From UBA5069 sp964560495 (GTDB lineage: Bacteria > Chloroflexota > Anaerolineae > Caldilineales > Caldilineaceae): a stretch of 64,000 nucleotides of DNA. The notes under the pieces are model-generated. The model was not told the origin of the DNA and ran no database searches. It saw only the letters and a list, made by a program, of their open reading frames with translations. A program made the translations under genes and the position numbers. Below are positions 25,097 to 33,662 of this stretch, in pieces. The number at the start of each line of letters is the position of its first letter. Position 1 is the stretch's first letter. The DNA is taken from the NCBI GenBank assembly GCA_964560495.1, contig CAZLMM010000009.1, positions 59,886 to 123,885 of the forward strand. Reading direction: 5' to 3'.

Positions 25097-26194
25097 ATGA
25101 ACAGCGCAAAGAACTATTACCAGTTGCTACAGGTCGATCCATCCGCCGAACCGGATGTGATCAAGGCGGCCTATCGTCGTCTGGCGGACAAATATCATCC
25201 AGACAAGAATAATGCACCCGAAGCGGCGGAACGCATGACGGAGATCAACCATGCCTACAGCGTGTTGAGCGACCCTGCTCGTCGTGCAGCCTATGACCAG
25301 GACAACCTCCCGCCTCGGGCATCCAGACCAAGACCGGAGAAGACCATGCCCTATTCCGCAGAGATCAGCCGCACCAATCCTGCTCTATTCATTTTCCTTT
25401 TGGATCGCTCAGGATCCATGAAAGATCAGTTTGGCGGCAAAGGCGCCGGGGTCAACAAGGCCCAAGGTGTAGCGGACGCCATCAATCGCATGTTGAGCAA
25501 CATGGTGATCCGCTGCTCGCAGGGCGAGACAACGCGCAATTACTTCGATATCGCCATCCTTGGTTACGGCGCACAGAAGGGGCTGGTGGCGCCAGCGCTG
25601 GATGGCCCGCTGGCCGGGCGCGAGATCGTCACCGTGAGCGAGTTGGGCAACATGCCGGCGCGCATCGAAGACCGCACCATCAAGCAGCCAGACGGCGCAG
25701 GCGGCATCGTGGATGTGCCGGTCAAGTTTCCTATCTGGTTCGAGCCCGTGGCTCACGGCGACACGCCCATGTGCCAGGCGCTGCAGCGCGCCCACGATGT
25801 GGCGCAGCGTTGGATCGCCGGACACCGCAGCGCGTTCCCGCCCATCGTCATCAACCTGACCGACGGCGAGGCCACCGACGGCAATCCGGCAGGCGCGGCC
25901 CGCAATCTGACTAGCCTGGGCACAGATGATGGCAACCTGTTGTTTTTCAACTGCCACATTTCGTCCGCGGTCAGTTCGCCCATTCTCTTCCCCGACAGTG
26001 ATGCGCTCATCCCGGATCCATATGGCAAGGCTATGTTCGCCATGAGCAGCCCGCTCACGCCCATGATGCGGGATTATGCGCAAAAGCAGGGCTTCGCTGT
26101 AGGCGCAGGCAGCCGCGGTTTTGTCTTCCAGGCCGATCTTGTGGATGTGATTCGTTTCCTGGACATCGGCACGCGTCCGGCAGAATTGAAATAG
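25097..26194 (+). CDS. J-domain / von Willebrand A (TerY-like) fusion protein
   Basis: The 365-residue protein joins two domains. Residues 5-68 are a DnaJ domain with the HPD tripeptide at 34-36 (ADKYHPDKNNAPEAAERM), which should stimulate an Hsp70. Residues ~95-355 are a VWA domain with an intact MIDAS, D103-R-S-G-S, plus a Thr in GDTPMCQAL and Asp in NLTDGEATDG. The VWA is of the TerY type. A PP2C-like phosphatase and a dedicated kinase are encoded 2-3 kb downstream, matching the TerY-P triad. The J-domain fusion suggests chaperone recruitment. There is no ribosome site; TATAGT ends 6 bases before the ATG. Confidence 0.88.
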   Translation: MNSAKNYYQLLQVDPSAEPDVIKAAYRRLADKYHPDKNNAPEAAERMTEINHAYSVLSDPARRAAYDQDNLPPRASRPRPEKTMPYSAEISRTNPALFIFLLDRSGSMKDQFGGKGAGVNKAQGVADAINRMLSNMVIRCSQGETTRNYFDIAILGYGAQKGLVAPALDGPLAGREIVTVSELGNMPARIEDRTIKQPDGAGGIVDVPVKFPIWFEPVAHGDTPMCQALQRAHDVAQRWIAGHRSAFPPIVINLTDGEATDGNPAGAARNLTSLGTDDGNLLFFNCHISSAVSSPILFPDSDALIPDPYGKAMFAMSSPLTPMMRDYAQKQGFAVGAGSRGFVFQADLVDVIRFLDIGTRPAELK

Positions 26195-26210
26195 AAGATA
26201 GGATTTCGGG

Positions 26211-27179
26211 ATGAACAGGATGAGAGATCATTCTGTTCAAGCTCCTTTGGGTGATAGGCTGAATGCTGTGGATGTCGTAATTGAAACGGCGGATCTGTCA
26301 AAACGATATGGCGCGGTGACCGCAGTCGAACAGCTCTCGCTGCGGGTGAAGTCAGGCGAGATCTACGCATTTCTCGGTTTGAATGGCGCGGGCAAGACCA
26401 CGACGATCCGCATGTTGCTGGGCATGATCAAGGCGACATCGGGGCGGGCGTGGGTATTAGGCGCAGAGATCGGCGGGCGCGGCAAAAAACCATGGGAGGC
26501 AGTCGGGCATCTGGTGGAGGCGCCCAACGCCTACCCGGAGTTGACCGTGCGCGAAAATCTGGAGGTGTTGCGCCGTCTGCGGCCGGGTGTGGAATCGAAG
26601 GCCGTCGGTCGAGTCATTGAGCAACTTGGACTGAGCGCCTATGCCGACCGCAAAGCGGGGGCGCTCTCGATGGGCAATGCTCAGCGCTTGGGACTGGCCA
26701 AGGCGTTGCTCCATTGCCCACGGCTGCTGATCCTGGACGAGCCAGCCAATGGGCTGGACCCGGCCGGAATTGTCGAGGTGCGCAAGCTGCTCATTGAACT
26801 GACCCGGCAGCAGGGCGTGACGGTCTTTATGTCGAGCCATTTGCTGAGCGAGGTGGCGCGACTGGCCGACCAGATAGGCATCCTGCACCAGGGACGATTG
26901 CTGCAAGAGCTCGACGCGGCCGAACTCGAAAAGAATCGTCGACGGCGGCTGCTTCTGTGCACGCGTGACGCTGCGGCGACTCTCATGCATTTGCGCAGCG
27001 TTGGTATAACGGCTGCAATGATCGAAGACGCCGCCATTGCTGTGACCGATGTTGCGGCTATCGAGCGCCCCGACGATCTGGCGGTGCAGCTTGTGGCCGC
27101 AGGATTTCCGCCGACCATGCTCGTGGTGGAACAAGAGGATTTGGAGCATTTCTTCTTGCGCCTGGTCGGAGCGGGATGA
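26211..27179 (+). CDS. ABC-2 type transporter ATPase (BcrA-like)
   Basis: This 322-residue ATPase drives an exporter made with the next gene. Walker A is GLNGAGKTTT, the signature is the variant LSMGNAQRLGLAKAL in place of LSGGQ, Walker B is LLILDEPANGLDP, and the H-loop is MSSHLLSEV. The C-terminal ~90 residues resemble BcrA/drug-export type ATPases. It starts 16 bases after the J-VWA gene and lies inside the putative triad locus. In-frame ATGs at 26211 and 26220 are both possible. Confidence 0.9.
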   Translation: MNRMRDHSVQAPLGDRLNAVDVVIETADLSKRYGAVTAVEQLSLRVKSGEIYAFLGLNGAGKTTTIRMLLGMIKATSGRAWVLGAEIGGRGKKPWEAVGHLVEAPNAYPELTVRENLEVLRRLRPGVESKAVGRVIEQLGLSAYADRKAGALSMGNAQRLGLAKALLHCPRLLILDEPANGLDPAGIVEVRKLLIELTRQQGVTVFMSSHLLSEVARLADQIGILHQGRLLQELDAAELEKNRRRRLLLCTRDAAATLMHLRSVGITAAMIEDAAIAVTDVAAIERPDDLAVQLVAAGFPPTMLVVEQEDLEHFFLRLVGAG

Positions 27180-27181
27180 AT

Positions 27182-27207
27182 GTGCGATTGAGAATCGCAC
27201 CTACGAA
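27182..27207 (+). repeat. Dispersed repeat B with small hairpin
   Basis: GTGCGATT-gag-AATCGCAC forms an 8-bp hairpin between the ABC ATPase and permease genes. Its right half continues as GAATCGCACCTACGAA, which recurs at 48715-48730. A divergent copy is at 16249. Confidence 0.6.
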
Positions 27208-27221
27208 ATACGACGCAACCG

Positions 27222-28010
27222 ATGACGAACCTGACGCAGGCCATCCGGGTAGAAGCGCTCAAGGCGCAGCGTTCGCGTGTGCCTTTGTTCACCGCGCTCG
27301 GGTTCAGCTTGGCGCCTTTGTTCGGCGGCTTCTTTATGGTGATCTTGAAAGACCCAGAAGCGGCCCGACGGATCGGCATCATCAGCGCCAAGGCGCAGGT
27401 GGTCGCCGGCGCTGCAGACTGGCCAACATATCTAGGGCTGTTGGCCCAGGCCGCTGCGATCGGCGGTCTGATACTCTTTTGCTTTATCGCAAGTTGGGTC
27501 TTTGGCCGCGAGTTTGCCGACCGCACGGTCAAAGACCTGTTGGCGCTGCCTACATCGCGCACAGTCATTGTGCTCGCCAAGTTTTTCGTCATGGCTGCGT
27601 GGGCGCTTGTCCTAACGATTTTTGTTTATGCGTTGGGGCTGCTGGTTGGCGCGGCGATTGGGTTGGGGCCGGCTTCGGCGGCGTTAATGCAACAGGGCAC
27701 GGCGCGCATTGCATTTGTGGCGATCATGACCATCACGCTGGTGACGCCCATCGCCTTTGTCGCCTGCGCGGGGCACGGTTATCTGCCGGCCATGGGTGTT
27801 GCAATTCTACTGGTGATTCTGGCCCAGATCGTGGCGGCGGCTGGCTGGGGCGAGTACTTTCCATGGGCAGCGCCCGCGCTCTATGCCGGGGCCGCTGGCG
27901 AGGCAAGTGCACAGCTGAACATGATCAGTTACGTGCTCATTGTCGTGGCAGGTCTGTCGGGCATCATCGGTACGGTGCTTTGGTGGAATTACGCCGACCA
28001 AACCAGATGA
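27222..28010 (+). CDS. ABC-2 type permease
   Basis: The 262-residue protein has about six membrane helices and the ABC-2 style motif WVFGREFADRTVKDLLALPTSR after the second helix. It should form the transmembrane half of the exporter with the ATPase just upstream. The cargo is unknown. Its stop overlaps the start of the PP2C-like gene by 4 bases, so the transporter and phosphatase are translationally coupled. Confidence 0.88.
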   Translation: MTNLTQAIRVEALKAQRSRVPLFTALGFSLAPLFGGFFMVILKDPEAARRIGIISAKAQVVAGAADWPTYLGLLAQAAAIGGLILFCFIASWVFGREFADRTVKDLLALPTSRTVIVLAKFFVMAAWALVLTIFVYALGLLVGAAIGLGPASAALMQQGTARIAFVAIMTITLVTPIAFVACAGHGYLPAMGVAILLVILAQIVAAAGWGEYFPWAAPALYAGAAGEASAQLNMISYVLIVVAGLSGIIGTVLWWNYADQTR

Positions 28011-28771
28011 AAATCGTAAAAAGTGGAGCGAGCTGGCAGGTGCGATCATTCCAGGTTGGCAAGGTTGGCAGCCTGCCTGATGAGTGCGAAGACGCCATGG
28101 CCTGGGACGCAGCCGCTGGCGTTTTTGCCATTGCCGACGGCGCAACCGACGCTGCGTTTCAACGTTTGTGGGCTTCTCTGCTGGTGGAGTCCTTTCTGCA
28201 ACAGCCGCCAGACCTGACCGATGAGGCCGACTCGGCGGAGTGGCTCTCCATCTGGCTGCCCTTGGTGCAAGAGCAGTGGCGCGCGGCTGTACCCTGGGAT
28301 TCACTGCCCTGGCATGGTCTGACCAAAGCGCGACAGGTGGGAGGGCTGGCAACCTTTCTTGGCGTGCAATGCTCAGCGGAGCAACGGCGCTGGCAAGTCG
28401 TTGCAGTAGGAGATTGCACCCTCTTGCACGTGTCGCCAACCGGCGACCTGTTGTTCAGTGGGCCGCTCACAGGCGCGGCAGACTTCGGCAACGCACCTGT
28501 GGCTTTGTCCAGCATCAGTCCGAGCGTGTCGTCTCTTCTTGAACACCTTTTCTGTCGTAGAGGAGAGTTGCATGAAGATGAGACCCTATTGTTGACCACC
28601 GATGCGCTGGCAGCCTGGATCTTTTGTGACATGGAGACGGGCAACCAGCCGTTGGCGCGTCTATTGGCCATCAGCGATAACGAGCATTTCACCGCACTGG
28701 TGGACGAATTGCGTTCACAGCGGCGACTGCGCAACGACGACACGTCGCTTCTGACGGTGCGATGGAGTTAG
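28007..28771 (+). CDS. PP2C-like protein phosphatase (triad member)
   Basis: The 254-residue product fits the divergent PP2C phosphatases found with TerY-like VWA proteins. Metal-binding Asp residues are in CEDAMAW (Asp29) and FAIADGATDAAF (Asp44), with LLTTDALAAW and the C-terminal DDTSLLTV further along. I use the ATG at 28007, which overlaps the permease stop; upstream sequence in the same frame belongs to other genes. It likely removes phosphate from targets of the neighbouring kinase. The kinase gene starts 31 bases later. Confidence 0.85.
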   Translation: MKIVKSGASWQVRSFQVGKVGSLPDECEDAMAWDAAAGVFAIADGATDAAFQRLWASLLVESFLQQPPDLTDEADSAEWLSIWLPLVQEQWRAAVPWDSLPWHGLTKARQVGGLATFLGVQCSAEQRRWQVVAVGDCTLLHVSPTGDLLFSGPLTGAADFGNAPVALSSISPSVSSLLEHLFCRRGELHEDETLLLTTDALAAWIFCDMETGNQPLARLLAISDNEHFTALVDELRSQRRLRNDDTSLLTVRWS

Positions 28772-28802
28772 CGGAGTACGTGGGGGCCATGCGAGGCAAT
28801 CC

Positions 28803-30479
28803 ATGACAAAGTTGAAGACAACGCTTAAGTTGCCGCCTGCTGATGAATATCAGCGGGCGATCCTGAATCCTGGCGTCTGTTTCGCTGACGCCGAACTGAA
28901 ACACGGCCAGCCACACACCAACAATTGGGGGCTGCCTTTGCCCTGGTCTGGGCAGTTTGCTTGTGTTTTTCGCCTCAAAACCAAAGCTGGTCTGCGGGCT
29001 GTTCGTTGTTTCACTTCCCAGGTCACAGACCAGCAGGATCGCTATGCTGCGCTGCACGATCATGTTTCGGGGTCAGCCGCACCCATGTTGGCCGACTTCG
29101 AGTATCAGCCTCAGGGGGTTCTGGTCAAGGGCGAATGGTATCCCATTGTAAAGATGGAGTGGATCGCCGGTGAAACGCTGGACCGGGTGGTGGAAAGATA
29201 TTGTGCGAACAAGGACGCCCAGGCGTTGTCTGGCCTGGCAAAACAATGGATGAAAGTCGTGGATGGGCTGCAACGTAGACAGATCGCTCATGGCGATTTG
29301 CAGCACGACAATATCCTGGTGAACAACGGGTCCATCCAACTGGTGGACTACGATGGCATCTATGTGCCGGGTCTGCATCATCTGTCTGGTCTGGAGTTGG
29401 GACATCCCCACTATCAACACCCTGGCCGCAAGTTATCGGACTATGGCCCGGGCATCGACAACTTTCCTGCGCTGGTGATCTACCTTTCGCTCATTGCGCT
29501 GGCCGGCGACTCCACACTCTGGGATCGATTCCATCAGGACAAACACTTGATTCTGCGCAACGAAGATTATCGGCTGCGTTCCGAATCACCGCTTTTTCTT
29601 GAATTGACCAAGAGCCGCAGCCCCGAAGTTGTGCGTCTTTCACTGGAGCTGCTCAAGGCGTGCAGCGCACCGGCGGCGGCTGCGCCTGCGTTGACCGTGC
29701 TGACGACAGGATTGGCGCCTGTCAGGAACGCAGAGTGGATCCGCTCGTGGCTGGGCGTTGAAGTCAATCGCGCGCCGTCGCTTGCGGGCGCGCTCGCTGT
29801 CGCCACGGTTGGCGCGCAACAAAGCGCCGCCCCGCCTCCCATCACGGTTTCCCCAACAATGAAGCTGCCTGCGTCCAACTTGACTGTCGTCACACCGCGG
29901 ATGCCCGACACTACACTGTTGCGCACCTGGATGGACAACAAGGTCGATGCGACGGTCGATTGGTTGACGCGCATCCCCAGTGCATCTCAACTGTCCCCTG
30001 GTCTCTCGCTTATCGTGCTTCTGGCAGTTGGCGTGGGCGGCGGCGTTCTGGCAAGCTATCTATCGGCCATCGGCGCGCCCGAATTTGTCCAGGCGCTTCT
30101 GTATAGCGCGGCCCTACCGTTTGCCTTTGTTACAGCGCGCCGCCTGGGTCTGGCGTTACTTGCCTACGTTGTCTTGATAAATGTGCAGGCGCTGCTGCCC
30201 ATGGAGTGGAATTTTGCCTACTTGTGGTATGCTTTGATCCCGGGCGCATTAACGGCAGGGATTTTGCGGCGGGCGCAAGGCAATGAGATCCGCCTGCGAA
30301 CGGTGTTCCATGCGTTGATGGTGGGCACGCTCGTGCGTTTCCCGGTTTCCATTGTTGCGTTGGGCCGGTCGCCAGGGTGGAATGATCTGATTCTCTCGCT
30401 GCTGGCCGCAGCGGTGGCGACAGTGGCGGCGACGGTTCTCGCCAGAGGCGCGCGCACACTCATCCAGGCGTTGAAGTAA
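28803..30479 (+). CDS. Membrane-anchored protein kinase-like protein (triad member)
   Basis: The 558-residue protein has an N-terminal kinase domain (about 40-290), a ~100-residue Ala/Pro/Thr linker and a C-terminal block of roughly four to six membrane helices (from about 395). The catalytic loop is IAHGDLQHDNILV (161-173) and the DFG position reads VDYDG (181-185). The beta-3 lysine position appears as Arg (AVRCF, Arg68). The YQPQG and KMEWIAGETL elements match kinases of TerY-P loci as I know them. It may phosphorylate the J-VWA protein or other partners. E1 beta follows after 6 bases. Confidence 0.85.
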   Translation: MTKLKTTLKLPPADEYQRAILNPGVCFADAELKHGQPHTNNWGLPLPWSGQFACVFRLKTKAGLRAVRCFTSQVTDQQDRYAALHDHVSGSAAPMLADFEYQPQGVLVKGEWYPIVKMEWIAGETLDRVVERYCANKDAQALSGLAKQWMKVVDGLQRRQIAHGDLQHDNILVNNGSIQLVDYDGIYVPGLHHLSGLELGHPHYQHPGRKLSDYGPGIDNFPALVIYLSLIALAGDSTLWDRFHQDKHLILRNEDYRLRSESPLFLELTKSRSPEVVRLSLELLKACSAPAAAAPALTVLTTGLAPVRNAEWIRSWLGVEVNRAPSLAGALAVATVGAQQSAAPPPITVSPTMKLPASNLTVVTPRMPDTTLLRTWMDNKVDATVDWLTRIPSASQLSPGLSLIVLLAVGVGGGVLASYLSAIGAPEFVQALLYSAALPFAFVTARRLGLALLAYVVLINVQALLPMEWNFAYLWYALIPGALTAGILRRAQGNEIRLRTVFHALMVGTLVRFPVSIVALGRSPGWNDLILSLLAAAVATVAATVLARGARTLIQALK

Positions 30480-30485
30480 GCGAAC

Positions 30486-31520
30486 ATGAGCAGGGCAAGC
30501 GAGACATTTGGCTTTTCCGCGGTGGAACAGGGCGAGAGTCCAGACCGCCGCCTCACCTATCTGGCCGCCATCAGCGAGGCGCTGCGGGAAGAGATGCGGC
30601 GGAACCCGAACGTGTTCATTATGGGTGAAGACGTGGCGGGCGTTTTTGGCGGCGCGTTCAAGGTGACCAAAGGCTTCAGCGAGGAGTTCGGTGAAGGACG
30701 GGTCGTCAACATGCCGCTGGCGGAATTGGGTTTCGTGGGCGCGGCCACAGGCATGGCGCTCATGGGGCTGCGCCCTGTCATCGAGATGCAGTTCGCTGAC
30801 TTCATCAGCACAGCCTTCGACAGCATCGTGCAATTCGCTGCGACAGTGCACTACCGTTGGGGCGGCGCCGTACCCTGGGTCATCCGTGCGCCCAGCGACG
30901 GCGGCATCCGTTCGGGTCCGTTTCACAGCCAGAATCCCGAAGCGTGGTTTGTCCACACGCCAGGCCTGAAAGTCTTGGCGCCGGCCACCGCCGCCGACGC
31001 CAAAGGTCTTCTGACTGCCGCCATTCGCGATAACAATCCTGTGATCTATTTTGAAAGCAAGAACCTCTATCGGTCGGTCAAAGGGTATGTGCCTCCGGGC
31101 GAGCATGTGACGCCCATTGGCAAAGCGGCGATTGCACGACAGGGAGAGGATCTCTCGGTGATCGCCTACGGGGCGCAGGTCCACGAGGCGCTTGCAGCGG
31201 CCGAACGATTGGCAGTTGACAATTTGTCCGTGGAGGTGCTTGATTTGCGCACGCTCAAGCCGCTTGACCAGGAGGCCATCCTGGCGACGGCGCGCAAGAC
31301 GGGGAAAGTGCTCATCGTTCACTCGGCCAATCGGTTGGCCGGCGTGGGCGCAGAAATTGGCGCGCTCATCAGCGAGCAAGCTTTCGAGTGGCTCGATGCG
31401 CCAGTACGCCGCCTGGGTGGGTTGGATACGCCGATCCCTTTCAGCCCACCGCTGGAAGACGCCTATCGACCCAATACCGATCAGATCGTGCGCATTGCCC
31501 AGGAATTAGCGCGTTATTGA
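30486..31520 (+). CDS. pdhB: Pyruvate (or 2-oxoacid/acetoin) dehydrogenase E1 beta
   Basis: This 344-residue transketolase-like subunit pairs with E1 alpha. It shows RNPNVFIMGEDVAGVFGGAF, MPLAELGFVGAATGMAL, the WVIRAPSDGGIRSGPFHSQ segment and the C-terminal VEVLDLRTLKPLDQEAIL region. It is full length. The gene follows the kinase after 6 bases and is separated from pdhA by the M29, J-VWA, ABC, PP2C and kinase genes, all on the same strand. No lipoyl E2 or E3 gene is nearby. Confidence 0.92.
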   Translation: MSRASETFGFSAVEQGESPDRRLTYLAAISEALREEMRRNPNVFIMGEDVAGVFGGAFKVTKGFSEEFGEGRVVNMPLAELGFVGAATGMALMGLRPVIEMQFADFISTAFDSIVQFAATVHYRWGGAVPWVIRAPSDGGIRSGPFHSQNPEAWFVHTPGLKVLAPATAADAKGLLTAAIRDNNPVIYFESKNLYRSVKGYVPPGEHVTPIGKAAIARQGEDLSVIAYGAQVHEALAAAERLAVDNLSVEVLDLRTLKPLDQEAILATARKTGKVLIVHSANRLAGVGAEIGALISEQAFEWLDAPVRRLGGLDTPIPFSPPLEDAYRPNTDQIVRIAQELARY

Positions 31521-31545
31521 CAGGAACCCTAGATTCGGCAAATCC

Positions 31546-32328
31546 ATGAGCACGTCACCAAACCGCAGCATACTTGGCAACTTCTGGGATAAGATGCGAT
31601 CTCAAGTTGCGGAGCACGAGACCGAACCCCAGAACGTACCCATCAAACCCAAGTCGAAGCCACAGCGTTGGGGGGGAGAACGCACCAATGAGTTCGTCGT
31701 GATTGGCCTGGGGCGCTTTGGCACGTCTGTAGCGCGCACTCTCGTTTCCTATGGCTTCAACGTCCTGGCTATCGACCGCAACATGGACCGGGTGCGAGAG
31801 CTGAGCTCGGTGTTGCCCAGCGTCATGCAGCTCGATTCCACCAACCAAGAGGCTCTGCGTCAGGCCGGCGTAGACACCTTCGACACGGGTCTGGTCTGTA
31901 TCGGCGAAGATTTCGAGAGCAACATCTTGACGACGGTGCAGTTGCGTTTGTTGGGCGTCAAACGCATTATCGCCAAGGCGCGCAGCCGCACCCAACGCCA
32001 GATTTTGCTACAGGTGGGCGCCGACGAGGTAATCCTGCCCGAGCACGAAGCCGGGGTGCGCCTGGCAAAACGACTTGCATCGGGCAACTTTATTGATTTC
32101 CTGGAGGTGGTGCAAGACATCGGCGTGGTGGAGCTTTCAGCGCCAGCCAGCACTTGGGGTCATTCGTTGGCCGAATCCGAGATCCGCAATCGTTTTGGCC
32201 TGACCGTGGTGGCGGTGCGTCGGGGCGACGAGCTGATCGTCAGTCCGGCGGCGAATTTCGTGATGGAGAAAAACGATATCCTTGTGGTCATGGGGCGCAT
32301 TGCAGACGCGGAGCAACTCACCGAATGA
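31546..32328 (+). CDS. ktrA: Potassium-channel regulatory subunit, TrkA/KtrA type
   Basis: This 260-residue cytosolic protein has a ~45-residue polar N-terminal extension, an RCK/TrkA-N Rossmann domain (FVVIGLGRFGTSVARTL, AIDRNMDRV) and a TrkA-C domain (about 185-255). Such proteins bind nucleotide and gate KtrB/TrkH potassium channels. No channel gene lies next to it. Its stop overlaps the hisD start by 4 bases, which is an unusual pairing. Confidence 0.9.
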   Translation: MSTSPNRSILGNFWDKMRSQVAEHETEPQNVPIKPKSKPQRWGGERTNEFVVIGLGRFGTSVARTLVSYGFNVLAIDRNMDRVRELSSVLPSVMQLDSTNQEALRQAGVDTFDTGLVCIGEDFESNILTTVQLRLLGVKRIIAKARSRTQRQILLQVGADEVILPEHEAGVRLAKRLASGNFIDFLEVVQDIGVVELSAPASTWGHSLAESEIRNRFGLTVVAVRRGDELIVSPAANFVMEKNDILVVMGRIADAEQLTE

Positions 32329-33662
32329 TGCGCATCTTCGATGTACAGACCGCACGGTCGACAATCTTGCGTCGCTCCTCCTGGGATGAGATGGATGCGC
32401 CGGAGTCGCTCTTGACGAGGATTGGGGAAATTTTCGGTGAACGCCTGACGCCCGACGCTGCCGTGCGACGTATTTTGGATGATGTGCGGCAACGGGGCGA
32501 CGCCGCAGTGATCGAGTGGGCGAGACGCATCGATCGAGTTGCGTTGTCTTCCCTGGTCGTCCGGCCCGGCGATGTTGCCGACGCCTACACCCAGCTCGAC
32601 CCGCAGATTGTGGACGCCCTGCGCGCTGCTGCCTGCCGCATCGAAGAATTCCATCGGCGTCAGCCCGTCGCAGACTGGATTCAGCGCGATGGCGGGGGCA
32701 TCCTGGGTCAACTTGTGCGCCCCATCGAACGCGTGGGCATCTATACGCCGGGTGGGTCAGCGCCGCTTCCCAGTTCGGTGCTGATGACCGCCATTCCCGG
32801 GCGGGTGGCTGGCGTTCCTCATCTTTCTCTGATCACGCCGCCTCTGGCCGAGACCGGCCTTCCCCATCCGGCGATCCTGGTTGCCGCAGACATCGCCGGT
32901 GTGGAGCGCATCTACATTGCCGGCGGCGCGCAGGCCATTGCAGCCCTTGCCTTCGGCACGCAGAGTATTCCGCGCGTGGATAAGATCTGCGGGCCGGGAG
33001 GTATTTTCACCACTCTGGCAAAACGCCAGGTCTATGGCCTGGTGGGGATCGATGGTCTTCCCGGCCCGACCGAGACGCTTGTTATCGCTGACGAGAGCAC
33101 CAATCCAGCCTTCGTCGCCGCCGATTTGCTGGCGCAGGCCGAACACGATGTGCTTGCCTGCGCCATTCTGCTCACGCCCAGCCGTAGAGTGGCCGAGGAA
33201 GTGCAGGCGGCGGTCATGGCCCAGCTGGAGGAATTAGGGCGGTCAGAGATCATCGTTGGCTCATTGAGCCGGGGCAGCGCCATTGTCGTGACCGAGAGCC
33301 TGGAGCAAGCCTTCGAGCTTGCCAACGCCTATGCGCCCGAACATCTTTGTCTGCTGGTGGAAGAGCCAGATCGCTATCTCGACCGGGTGCGAAACGCAGG
33401 CGGCGTCTTTTTGGGCGAACGCAGCTTCGAGGTTTTGGGCGATTACGTGGCCGGGCCAAGTCATGTCATGCCCACGGGCGGCACGGCGCGTTTCGCCAGC
33501 CCGATCAACGTATGGGATTTCGTCAAACTGATGAGCGTGATCGGTCTCAGCGAACAGGCAATGCAAACTATTGGGCCTGTGGCCGCCACGCTTGCCCATG
33601 CCGAAGGGCTGACTGCCCACGCCGCCGCAGTGGAACGGCGTCTTGAGGTGCATACCCAATGA
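32325..33662 (+). CDS. hisD: Histidinol dehydrogenase
   Basis: HisD performs the last two steps of histidine synthesis, histidinol to histidine with NAD. The 445-residue product includes RPIERVGIYTPGGSAPLPSS, IAGGAQAIAALAFGT, DKICGPGGIF and the metal-site region DLLAQAEHDVLACA with EHLCLLVE. I start at the ATG at 32325 (overlapping the ktrA stop); a second ATG follows directly. Its stop overlaps the hisC start. Confidence 0.96.
   Translation: MMRIFDVQTARSTILRRSSWDEMDAPESLLTRIGEIFGERLTPDAAVRRILDDVRQRGDAAVIEWARRIDRVALSSLVVRPGDVADAYTQLDPQIVDALRAAACRIEEFHRRQPVADWIQRDGGGILGQLVRPIERVGIYTPGGSAPLPSSVLMTAIPGRVAGVPHLSLITPPLAETGLPHPAILVAADIAGVERIYIAGGAQAIAALAFGTQSIPRVDKICGPGGIFTTLAKRQVYGLVGIDGLPGPTETLVIADESTNPAFVAADLLAQAEHDVLACAILLTPSRRVAEEVQAAVMAQLEELGRSEIIVGSLSRGSAIVVTESLEQAFELANAYAPEHLCLLVEEPDRYLDRVRNAGGVFLGERSFEVLGDYVAGPSHVMPTGGTARFASPINVWDFVKLMSVIGLSEQAMQTIGPVAATLAHAEGLTAHAAAVERRLEVHTQ

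Noticed and set aside
27176..28006. Upstream extension of the PP2C frame, suggesting a 531-residue fusion
   Set aside because: The extension overlaps the ABC permease in another frame and has no domain; the ATG at 28007 overlaps the permease stop in the usual ATGA manner.
30249..31379. A 376-codon minus-strand open frame
   Set aside because: Antisense to pdhB and the kinase 3' end; no motifs.
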